Below are positions 17,080-24,356 of a DNA stretch of 64,000 bases, piece after piece. The stretch covers positions 496,001 to 560,000 of the forward strand of contig CBDFGS010000012.1 of NCBI GenBank assembly GCA_965247255.1, in the 5' to 3' direction. The notes beneath the pieces were generated by a model. It made no database searches. It had not been told where the DNA came from and saw nothing but the letters and a program-made list of their open reading frames with translations. The position numbers were made by a program, and so were the translations under genes. This DNA comes from CBDFGS01 sp965247255 (GTDB lineage Bacteria > Chloroflexota > Dehalococcoidia > Lucifugimonadales > CAUZJF01). Each line of letters opens with the position of its first letter. The first letter of the stretch is position 1.

Positions 17080-17982
17080 TTAACTGCGGCGTAGAGACTC
17101 CGACAACGCCCTGATGTGATCGGGAGTAGTCCCGCAGCAGCCCCCGATGATGTTGATACCCATTTCCGCGAGCGTTGCGAAGCGCTCGGCCATGTACTCA
17201 GGAGTCTCAGGGTAGACTATCTGGCCCTTCCTGATGGCCGGGATTCCCGCATTGGAGTGGACCAGGAGATAAGCATCGGTGGCGTCGCGCATCTCGCGAG
17301 CGATTTCTATCATAGCATCGATGCCATTGCCGCAGTTGGTACCGACAACGTCGGCGCCGGCCTTTTGGAGCTGCTTTGCGGCCGTAGCTGGAGTCACCCC
17401 CATCATGGTGAAGAAGCCACGCGGCCCCTTGTCGAACGTCATCGTCGCCATCACGGTGAGGCGGGTGTTCTCTTTGGCCGCCCTGATGGCGAGCGAAGCC
17501 TCCTCCAGCGCGGTCATGGTCTCGACGACGACCGCGTCGGCCCCGCCCTGTTCGAGCGCGGTGACCTGCTCGACGAAGGCATCGAGCATCTCGGCCTCGG
17601 TGACCTCCCCAAGGGGCTCGAGGAACTCGCCCGTGGGGCCCAAGGAGCCGACGACGTGAGCACCCTGGGGCGCCTGGCTCCGGGCGTGCTGGGCAGCCAG
17701 CCGGTTGAGCTCGATCGTCTGGTCCTTGTAGCCGTATTTCTTGAGCATGAACCTGCTGGCGCCGAAGGAGTTCGTCAGGATCATGTCGGCGCCGGCATCG
17801 AAATAATCCACCGCCATGCGTCTAACCAGATCGGGCTGGCTGGCATTCAGCGCCTCCGGAGATCCCCCCGGCTCGAGGCCATGCGACTGGAGGTATGTGC
17901 CGGTTGCGCCGTCGGAGACCAACACCTCCCCCCGGTGGAGCCGCTCGAGGATAGTGAGCGTCTTTGACTCAGCCTCGATCAT
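17080..17982 (-). CDS. Homocysteine S-methyltransferase family protein
   Basis: 300 residues, the single-domain Hcy-binding barrel found in BHMT, MmuM and the N-terminal module of MetH. It has LVSDGATGTYLQSHGL at the start, TNSFGAS near 69, VGTNCGNGID near 203 and IIGGCCGTTPDHIRAL near 274, the last giving the paired zinc Cys; with the Cys near 207 all three zinc ligands are present. It would pass a methyl group to homocysteine or a related thiol. GGAGG before the ATG fixes the start; the gene overlaps the end of its upstream neighbour by 14 bases. Confidence 0.88.
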   Translation of the reverse strand: MIEAESKTLTILERLHRGEVLVSDGATGTYLQSHGLEPGGSPEALNASQPDLVRRMAVDYFDAGADMILTNSFGASRFMLKKYGYKDQTIELNRLAAQHARSQAPQGAHVVGSLGPTGEFLEPLGEVTEAEMLDAFVEQVTALEQGGADAVVVETMTALEEASLAIRAAKENTRLTVMATMTFDKGPRGFFTMMGVTPATAAKQLQKAGADVVGTNCGNGIDAMIEIAREMRDATDAYLLVHSNAGIPAIRKGQIVYPETPEYMAERFATLAEMGINIIGGCCGTTPDHIRALSESLRRS

Positions 17983-18319
17983 CGTGCCTCCAGTGGTCGA
18001 TGGCCCCCGGGCGGGGGTCCCTTTGGCCCGACTGTTGCAGGTCCCGAATCCTCGCCACGAAGTCCTTCGGAAACTCGTCGTTGAACTCCGCGGCAACCCT
18101 GGTGGCCGCGTCCTCGGCCGTGCCCTCCGCCTCCTCGTACTCTCCCCACTCCCACGCCATCATGTAGTCGTCGCTGCCGCTGCTTCCATCGAGCATCGAC
18201 ACCGCATCCACTCCCTGCTGGAACCGGTTGTCGAGGGGCCTGGAGACCTGTCCCGATTCGTCCTCCGCCCCGACCTGGACCGGTATCTCCTTCCAGTACA
18301 TCACCCGAACTTTCGCCAT
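17969..18319 (-). CDS. PF13769-type (virulence factor domain) small protein
   Basis: 116 residues, starting MAKVRVMYWKEIPVQV and ending with a DFVARIRDLQQSG block and DPRPGAIDHW. This pattern belongs to the small family labelled virulence factor (PF13769). From memory such proteins occur beside corrinoid and folate methyltransferase genes in other bacteria, so the label is probably misleading and a methyl-transfer accessory role more likely. It is the first gene of the operon and overlaps the next by 14 bases. The molecular function is unknown. Confidence 0.75.
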   Translation of the reverse strand: MAKVRVMYWKEIPVQVGAEDESGQVSRPLDNRFQQGVDAVSMLDGSSGSDDYMMAWEWGEYEEAEGTAEDAATRVAAEFNDEFPKDFVARIRDLQQSGQRDPRPGAIDHWRHDDRG

Positions 18320-18489
18320 TCGTGAGCGCCCCTCTGCCTAGTAGGCATATTATATCCAGGGATGTAGTAAAGGTCGAACGCCGGTCCGTGGCTGCTCGCT
18401 GTGTGCAACCTATATGAGAGATATGAACGCGGTCTCGCACGGTTTCCAGTAAGATGAGGCTCGGTGAACACACCTGACGACGCCCGCGT

Positions 18490-18750
18490 TTGATTCCGGA
18501 TTGGGAAGTGAACTCTGCAATAGATAGGTCGGCGCAGGCACTTGCCACGCGAGTGTGGTCCGACGACAGCATGTTGTACGTGCTACTCGTCGACGGCCGT
18601 GAGATAGGAGCCCCACTTGAGTGGTTTCCGCGGCTGCGCGAGGCGACTGGAGATCAGAGAGAGGAACGGAGGTTGATCGGGAACGGCGTGGGGGTCCGCT
18701 GGCCGGACTTGGACGAAGACATCTCAATCGTTGGGTTGTTCACCTCTTAA
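18490..18750 (+). CDS. DUF2442 domain protein
   Basis: Up to 86 residues with the DUF2442 pattern: DGREIGAPLEWFPRL in the middle and GVRWPDLDEDISIVGL near the end. DUF2442 proteins are small and often lie beside DUF4160 toxin-like partners; no such partner is visible here. The start is unclear: TTG 18490 is listed, and GTG 18508 would give an 80-residue protein nearer the family length. Confidence 0.75.
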   Translation: MIPDWEVNSAIDRSAQALATRVWSDDSMLYVLLVDGREIGAPLEWFPRLREATGDQREERRLIGNGVGVRWPDLDEDISIVGLFTS

Positions 18751-18852
18751 CGCCGGGTCCTTCAGTCGAAGCAACGGCGGACGTGCTGCAAGGTTGCACC
18801 CATAGTCGAAACGGCGCAAAGCTGAAGGTCCGGCACAATCGGAGGAGCCAGC

Positions 18853-20274
18853 ATGACAGGAACCGACTTGGCGTTCGCGCCGGCGACGGAGCTGCGCGAG
18901 CTGATCGCGGCGAAAAAAATCTCGCCGGTGGAGGTCACGCAGATGTACCTCTACCGCATCGGCGAGCTGGACAGCCGGCTGAACTCGTACCTCACCGTGA
19001 CGGGTGAAGCGGCGATGCGCTCGGCCCAGGCTGCCGAGGACGCCGTCGCTCGAGGAGACGACCTCGGACCGCTGCACGGGGTCCCGATCTCGATCAAAGA
19101 CTTAGAGATGACGGCGGGAATCCGCACCACCAGCGGCTCGCTAGTCTATAAGAGCCGCATCCCGAAAGAGGACTCGGTAGTGGTGGAGCGGGTTCGGAAG
19201 TCAGGGGCCGTCATCCTGGGCAAGACCAACACACCCGAGTTCGGCCTTTTGGGCCGCACGGAGAACCGGCTTGGTGACGACTGCCGGAATCCCTGGAACA
19301 CCGACCGGACCTCGGGTGGCTCCAGCGGCGGTGCCGGAGCGGCGGTCGCGTCCGGCCTGTGCTCGTTGGCGACGGGGAGCGACGGCGGCGGGTCCATCAG
19401 GATACCGTCGAGCTTCTGCGGCGTGTACGGGATCAAGCCCACGCAGGGAAGGGTCCCGTATTACAGCGGTGCTGCTGCACCCGCGGTAGCGAACCAGTTC
19501 AGCCAGTCCGGGCCGATGAGCCGCACGGTGCGAGACTCTGCCCTGCTGCTGCAGGTGATGTCGGGACACGATCCACGGGACGCGGGCTCGCTGCGCGAGG
19601 AGCCCGACGATTACCTGGCGGCGGCGGACAGGGGCGTGAAGGGACTCCGTGTGGGGTGGAGCTCAGACTTCGGGTTCGCGCCGGTGGACCCGGAGGTCGT
19701 GGAGACGGCATCCGCGGCGTCGGGAGCATTAGAAGAGCTGGGCTGTACGGTTGAAGATGCAGCCGTGGACCTCGAGTCGCCGTTCGAAGCGTTCTGGACG
19801 CTGTTCACCGCTATCTTCTGCGCGCGCAGCGGAAGCCTCTGCGAGGAGCACTGGGAAGAGCTCGCCTCGTACACCCAAGACGCGTGCCAGAGAGGGCGTG
19901 AGGTAAGGGGGGCGGAGTACGCGCTCGCGTTGGGCGAGGTCGACCGGCTCAAATCCAAATTCGCTCGCCTATTCGAACGCTACGACCTGCTGCTGTCACC
20001 GACAACTGCCGTACCCGCGTTCCCGACCGGACGGCCTCCCGAGACAATCGCCGGGAAGGAAGTGGACGCATTCTGGGGGTACCTGCCGTTCACGTTCCCG
20101 ATAAACATGATCGGTCACCCCGCCGCGAGCATCCCGTGCGGCTTCTCCAGCGACGGCCTGCCAATTAGCCTGCACATCGTCGGCCGCCGGGGCGACGAGG
20201 CGACCGTGATCGCGGCGTCGGCAGCGTTCGAGGAGGCGAGGCCGTGGGTGCAGCGGCGGCCGGTGGTGTCGTAG
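18853..20274 (+). CDS. Amidase (amidase signature family)
   Basis: 473 residues. The Ser-cisSer-Lys triad is visible as Lys82 (PISIKDLEMT), Ser158 (TSGGSSGGAGAAV) and Ser181 (GSDGGGSIRIPSSF). It hydrolyses an amide bond; GatA shares the fold, but the context has no gatB or gatC and the C-terminal part differs, so a catabolic amidase is likelier. GGAGGAG precedes the ATG. Substrate unknown. Confidence 0.9.
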   Translation: MTGTDLAFAPATELRELIAAKKISPVEVTQMYLYRIGELDSRLNSYLTVTGEAAMRSAQAAEDAVARGDDLGPLHGVPISIKDLEMTAGIRTTSGSLVYKSRIPKEDSVVVERVRKSGAVILGKTNTPEFGLLGRTENRLGDDCRNPWNTDRTSGGSSGGAGAAVASGLCSLATGSDGGGSIRIPSSFCGVYGIKPTQGRVPYYSGAAAPAVANQFSQSGPMSRTVRDSALLLQVMSGHDPRDAGSLREEPDDYLAAADRGVKGLRVGWSSDFGFAPVDPEVVETASAASGALEELGCTVEDAAVDLESPFEAFWTLFTAIFCARSGSLCEEHWEELASYTQDACQRGREVRGAEYALALGEVDRLKSKFARLFERYDLLLSPTTAVPAFPTGRPPETIAGKEVDAFWGYLPFTFPINMIGHPAASIPCGFSSDGLPISLHIVGRRGDEATVIAASAAFEEARPWVQRRPVVS

Positions 20275-20397
20275 CGCGGGCGAGAAGGACGAGAGCCACT
20301 CGGGCTCAGAGATGCCCAACAGGCGTGCCAACCATCGGAGGTCGTTACGACCTTGCTCCCGTCATACATCGAGTAAGACAGCGAGGTCCTACCGGAC

Positions 20398-20784
20398 CTA
20401 TCGTTCTGAAAGTCCTTGTATGATCTCGCGCTCGCGCTCGTAGGCCGGCTTCTCCATCGGGTGCTCCCACCCTCGCTTGACGTGGGCCGGTCGCCACTGG
20501 AGCACGTACTTCCAGAAGAACCGCCACCACCCCAGCTCCTGCTGCTGCGTTACATGGAAGCACTCGTGACCGACCAGCGCGACTCCGGCGTCCGAATCGA
20601 GCTCGGGGGCGCGGGACGTGAGGTGTACGGTCCCGTTGATTGTCACGGCGTGCTGCCCGGACCGCCCAAAGACCCACCCAAACCAGGACCCTTCCAGCAA
20701 TATGAGGTCGCCCAGCAGCTCAGCGCTGTACCAGGCCCCTAAGGCCTCCCGGGCACGCCGCGGCAGTTCTTGCCTCGCCGACAT
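20398..20784 (-). CDS. Small metallopeptidase-like protein with HExxH
   Basis: 128 residues. HECFH (His73, Glu74, His77) fits the zinc peptidase motif HExxH, followed by QQELGWWRFFWKYVLQW and a downstream EKPAYEREREI whose Glu could be the third ligand, as in DUF4157-like proteins. No signal peptide. ATG 20784 follows GGAGGA and was chosen over the ATG 18 bases upstream. Proteins of this size with only the core motif are usually domains of larger toxins or secreted proteases; here it stands alone. Confidence 0.65.
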   Translation of the reverse strand: MSARQELPRRAREALGAWYSAELLGDLILLEGSWFGWVFGRSGQHAVTINGTVHLTSRAPELDSDAGVALVGHECFHVTQQQELGWWRFFWKYVLQWRPAHVKRGWEHPMEKPAYEREREIIQGLSER

Positions 20785-20973
20785 ACGCTCCTCCGGTCCC
20801 AACGATGCTCACTGCGTAGAGAACGATAACATTTGAAGAGTCTTATCGCACCGCCGCTGCGCCTGACGCTCTCAAATCCCAAAGTACTCCCGTTCCGTCA
20901 TGTTGTCCCACGGCGGCCTGCGGTATAACATGCCTCGCTGACAGGAAAATGCCTCGAGGGGGTCGACACTAGC

Positions 20974-21957
20974 GTGAGAGCGGCCAGAGTCACCGGACCG
21001 AAACGGTTCGAGATTCTCGATGTGGACAAGCCTGCGCCCAGGGACGGGCAGTGTCTGATCGAGCTGGAGCGCTGGTCGATCTGCGGCACGGACATACGAT
21101 ACGGATATGGGCCCTCCCAGGCCGACGAGCAATTCCCCGGACAGCTGGGCGGCGTGTGCCACGAGATCGCCGGAACGGTGGTCGAGAGCCGGGCTGGCGA
21201 GTTCGAGGATGGTCAGCGCGTCATTGTAATCCCGAGCTTCGATGGACCCGGCGGACTGGTCGAGTACATCGTCGCGGAACCGGGCCACATGGCCGGGGTG
21301 CCCAACGAGGGGGACCTCACTGACTGGGTGATGTGCCAACCCGCCGGCACCGTGGTGTACGCGTGCAAGCGGGTAGGGACGTTCCTGGGCAAGCGAGTTC
21401 TGGTCCTCGGACAGGGAGGCATCGGCCTGTCGTTCTCCGCTATGTGCTCTCGTTTGGGCGCCTCGCAGGTTATCGCCTGCGACGTGCTCGACTACCGCCT
21501 GGAGCGCGCTCGGCGGCTCGGCGCCTCTCACGTCATAAACCCCACCAGAGAGAAGCTCGACGATGCCGTGTCCGAGATCACCGAAGGCCACATGCCAGAC
21601 ATAACCATCGAGGCAGCCGGCTACCCTGACACGCTCAACGACGCGTTCAGGCTGGTCAAGAAGTTCGGCACGGTGGTCATGTTCGGGATTCAGGAAGGAT
21701 CGAAGGAGTCGGAAGGCGCCACCCTGGTCAACACGAGTTACCTGATACGCAACGAGCCTACCGTGATCCCGTGCGGCGCATCCGGCAGCGGCGACCCCGT
21801 TGGGCACGTGAGGGAGATGGTCGGACTGAAGGCGCGGGGTTGGTGGGACCCGGGTGAGCTGGTCACCCACCGCATGAGTTTTGACGAGGTAAACGACGCA
21901 TACCGCATGTACGAGCAGAGGGACGACGACGTGATCAAGGTCGTCATGGCCCCCTAG
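20974..21957 (+). CDS. Zinc-type MDR alcohol dehydrogenase, short form
   Basis: 327 residues. The catalytic-domain ligands Cys37 (SICGTD) and His63-Glu64 (GVCHEIAG) are present, and the cofactor fold has LGQGGIGLSFSAM. The lobe with four Cys that holds structural zinc in many MDR proteins is missing, which explains the short length. The usual GHE is CHE here. GTG start. It probably oxidises an alcohol or polyol with NAD(P); substrate unknown. Confidence 0.85.
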   Translation: MRAARVTGPKRFEILDVDKPAPRDGQCLIELERWSICGTDIRYGYGPSQADEQFPGQLGGVCHEIAGTVVESRAGEFEDGQRVIVIPSFDGPGGLVEYIVAEPGHMAGVPNEGDLTDWVMCQPAGTVVYACKRVGTFLGKRVLVLGQGGIGLSFSAMCSRLGASQVIACDVLDYRLERARRLGASHVINPTREKLDDAVSEITEGHMPDITIEAAGYPDTLNDAFRLVKKFGTVVMFGIQEGSKESEGATLVNTSYLIRNEPTVIPCGASGSGDPVGHVREMVGLKARGWWDPGELVTHRMSFDEVNDAYRMYEQRDDDVIKVVMAP

Positions 21958-22008
21958 TCGCGGGGTCTAGCACAGCTCCGTAGCCCCTTCGTCCCCCTAC
22001 CCTTCGCG

Positions 22009-22716
22009 TTAGGCTTTCCGGCGCTGTTCCTTGAGCCGCTCGAACATCTGAGGGTTGTAGTACTTTCCTGGCGGCACACCCTCTTTGAGAATCATCTCCC
22101 TGATAATCTCTTCGACGGCCTCGTGCTCCTCAGCCCAGTCGATGACCTCCTCGGCCAGCTTAGCCGGCACGCACACGATGGAATCGTCCTCGGCGACCAT
22201 CAGGTCTCCGGGCCTCACGGATATTCCGCCGCATCGGATATCCACATTGTGGGCGTGCGAGACCAGATAAGGCTGTCGGGCAGCGGGCGTCTCACCCGCG
22301 GCGTAGATTCCGTATCCGTACTTCCGGACGGCGGGAATATCGCGAATGCCGCCGTCCGTGATGACCCCTTCGGCGCCCACCATCTTGAGGTGCATCAGCA
22401 CGATATCCCCGCCGATGGCCGCCCACCTGTCCCCCGACGCGTCCACCACAAGGACGTCGCCGGGGCCGCAAGAGCCCATGGCCTGATACTCCGGTGAGTC
22501 CTCTCCGCGTACGGTCTCCTCGACTATATCCGGCCGCGTCGGGATGTAGCTCAGCGTCCTCGCCCTGCCCACCAGCCTCTCGCCCGGCGTAAAGCTGCGG
22601 ACGCCCTTCATGTAGCACTTGTTGTAGCCCAGGCGTATGAGCGCACTATAGACGGTGGGCACGCCAACCTTCCTGAACCTGTCCATAATCTCATCTGAGA
22701 CCTGCTCACGTCGCAT
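22009..22716 (-). CDS. RraA-like aldolase / decarboxylase family protein
   Basis: 235 residues. It shows GERLVGRARTL, GDVLVVDASGDRWAAIGGDI, EGVITDGGIRDIPAVR and DIRCGGISVRPGDLMVAEDD, the RraA/HMG-aldolase fold. Members include 4-hydroxy-4-methyl-2-oxoglutarate and 4-carboxy-4-hydroxy-2-oxoadipate aldolases, oxaloacetate decarboxylase and the RNase E regulator RraA. The GG(I)RD motif and length favour the metal-dependent aldolase side. GGAGGAGA before the ATG at 22716 fixes the start. The GalB-like protein at 44.2 kb would act one step earlier in the same type of pathway. Confidence 0.82.
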   Translation of the reverse strand: MRREQVSDEIMDRFRKVGVPTVYSALIRLGYNKCYMKGVRSFTPGERLVGRARTLSYIPTRPDIVEETVRGEDSPEYQAMGSCGPGDVLVVDASGDRWAAIGGDIVLMHLKMVGAEGVITDGGIRDIPAVRKYGYGIYAAGETPAARQPYLVSHAHNVDIRCGGISVRPGDLMVAEDDSIVCVPAKLAEEVIDWAEEHEAVEEIIREMILKEGVPPGKYYNPQMFERLKEQRRKA

Positions 22717-22777
22717 GCTGTTCTCCTCCTGTTTCGTTAGACGGCTTGTCACCCGAATATGATATTCTAGCGGCGGT

Positions 22778-22854
22778 CGGGGTGTGGCGCAGTTTGGTAG
22801 CGCACCTGCATGGGGTGCAGGGGGTCGCTGGTTCGAGTCCAGTCACCCCGACCA
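22778..22854 (+). tRNA. tRNA-Pro (anticodon GGG)
   Basis: A full cloverleaf can be drawn by eye. The acceptor stem CGGGGTG pairs with CACCCCG, the D arm holds AGTTTGGT, the anticodon stem CCTGC/GCAGG encloses ATGGGGT with anticodon GGG, and the T arm has GGTTCGAGTCC. A genome-encoded CCA ends the 77-base gene. It reads Pro codons CCC and CCU. The next gene downstream is a CoiA-like protein of different base composition. Confidence 0.95.
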
Positions 22855-23013
22855 GTCTACAATTCAGCTACAAGGGCCTTCCCCTGGGGCCGCCGACAGC
22901 TTCATTGACAGCAACCCCGCCGCGCTTACCCAGGCCGCGTTACTATTTCGAGCTGATGGTTTTCATGGAGGGGCAAGAGACCGGTCCAGCAAATCCAAGA
23001 AACAGGACGACAC

Positions 23014-23967
23014 ATGGCGCGCTCCGGACAATCCGTAATTCGACAAACGTTCAAGATCCCATACGGAGAACGTGACCGAAAGCTGCTGCATGTTTCAGAG
23101 GTTGATCGGGGCCTCAAATGTGGTTGTGTCTGTCCTGTATGTCGTGATCGCCTGGTGGCGAGGAAAGGCGCCAAGACCACGCATCACTTCGCCCACTATG
23201 CGGGGTCTTATTGCAACGCGGAAACAGCTCTCCATGTGATAGGCAAGCGACTGTTATTCGACCGAATATCACGGGCGATCAGTGGCAAATACGCGATCTT
23301 GATGGCGTGGGACTGCGGTGATTGCCGTGAAAGACACGCGATCAATATGGTCGAATACGTTGAAGACGTGGCAATGGAAAAACATCTCGGGTCGCTTCGG
23401 CCTGACCTGACCCTCGTTGCAAGTGGCGGCCGCATCCATTCTATCGTCGAGGTTGTTGTTACGCATACGCCTGACGAGAACGTTAGCACCTACGTCGAAG
23501 CGAATGGTGTGCCTCTTATCGAGTTCCGCGTGAAGACTGCAGATGACTTAGAGAATATGGTCAAGTCGGACGCGCTCGAGCCGACGAAGACCAATCTTTG
23601 TCTGAGGCCGAGATGTCGTGAGTGTCGACGCCCACTAAACAACGTAGTCCTGCACGTGGTGGAGGACGACTGTTGGAAATGCGGGGAGCCAATGAAGATC
23701 GCAATACTTGATATAGAAGGCCTTATGCGCGGTCCTGAGGATTTCCTGGACATTGAAGTCGCTGCGGCACGAGAGTTGGGAGCAGAATTACGGGTTAACT
23801 ATAGTAAGACGATGAAAACGCGTTACCTTTCGAGTACGTGTAAGAGCTGTGGAGCCTTTTCGGGAAGTTTCTTCTTGCATCACTACTTTGACCTGATTAC
23901 GCCTGAGTCAGGGGTGCATGTGCGTGAGACATGTCTCTACTGTGATGAGCGTGTCGAAGGGCGATAG
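23014..23967 (+). CDS. CoiA-like nuclease with multiple zinc knuckles
   Basis: 317 residues. The N-terminal part has CPVCRDRLVARKG followed by HHFAHYAGSYC, the pattern of CoiA competence proteins and their relatives. RPDLTLVASGG and IVEVVVTH (about 128-152) give the D...ExV core of the restriction-type PD-(D/E)xK fold. Further Cys pairs follow: CGDC, CRECR with CWKC, and CKSC with CLYC near the end, suggesting two or three zinc ribbons. That C-terminal part is not usual for CoiA. The gene begins 160 bases after a tRNA and has lower G+C than its neighbours, so it was probably acquired. A role in DNA uptake or defence is inferred only. Confidence 0.65.
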   Translation: MARSGQSVIRQTFKIPYGERDRKLLHVSEVDRGLKCGCVCPVCRDRLVARKGAKTTHHFAHYAGSYCNAETALHVIGKRLLFDRISRAISGKYAILMAWDCGDCRERHAINMVEYVEDVAMEKHLGSLRPDLTLVASGGRIHSIVEVVVTHTPDENVSTYVEANGVPLIEFRVKTADDLENMVKSDALEPTKTNLCLRPRCRECRRPLNNVVLHVVEDDCWKCGEPMKIAILDIEGLMRGPEDFLDIEVAAARELGAELRVNYSKTMKTRYLSSTCKSCGAFSGSFFLHHYFDLITPESGVHVRETCLYCDERVEGR

Positions 23968-24006
23968 GAAATCGTTCCAACGCCGCGCGGGGCGACGCAA
24001 AGCACC

Positions 24007-24090
24007 GCCAGTTCGCAGGCGGCGAGAACCAAAGCGAGAATACCTCGGCCTCGTGTAGCCTTAGCCTGACGCTGCCTTTCAGGCGGGGCG
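24007..24090 (-). pseudogene. Relic of GH-like propeller gene, C-terminal end only
   Basis: Read on the minus strand, this stretch encodes LKGSVRLRLHEAEVFSLWFS. That is nearly identical to the C-terminus of the propeller gene at 27.8 kb (EGSVRLRLHDAEVFSLWFA) and similar to those at 29.2 and 30.6 kb. No further homology is visible upstream and no start exists, so it is the remnant of a fifth family member. It lies in the 389-base spacer 23968-24356, the rest of which is the leader region of the helicase gene. Confidence 0.7.
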
Positions 24091-24181
24091 CTGTGAATCC
24101 TAAGGCGAACGCGCATGCCGCGCGTCACAAAGCCTCCCCACCATAAACGTCTACGAATTCATCGAAGCATCGCGGCGACAC

Positions 24182-24199
24182 TTGTGATATACTTCACAA
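24182..24199. promoter_or_regulatory. CRP/FNR-type palindrome upstream of helicase gene
   Basis: TTGTGATATACTTCACAA contains TGTGA-N6-TCACA, the operator form recognised by CRP/FNR-family regulators, here 14 of 18 bases symmetric. It lies about 160 bases before the DEAD-box start. The TATACT in its centre could be a -10 element, in which case bound protein would repress. The regulator is not in the window. Confidence 0.5.
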
Positions 24200-24244
24200 A
24201 ACGACAGCACTCTGTGTCCGCTTAGGTTACACTCAAGCATTCCT

Positions 24245-24356
24245 CGGACTTCCTCTGGACTCCCGCTAAGCCCTCCGGACCTCCCCTGGACTCGTTACGT
24301 GTCTTGGCCTCGGTGACCAGACTTTTGTCAACTATTCCTGAAGAGGTAGGTCACCG
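24245..24356 (+). promoter_or_regulatory. Structured 5' leader of the DEAD-box gene
   Basis: Two 18-base direct repeats differing at two positions (24245-24262 and 24276-24293, CGGACYTCCYCTGGACTC) are followed by an 8-bp inverted repeat. CGGTGACC (24311-24318) pairs with GGTCACCG (24349-24356), ending on the base before the ATG. The GAGG of the ribosome site at 24344-24347 would then lie in the loop. Such a stem beside the start codon can control translation, as in cold-shock mRNAs. Not verified by folding. Confidence 0.45.
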
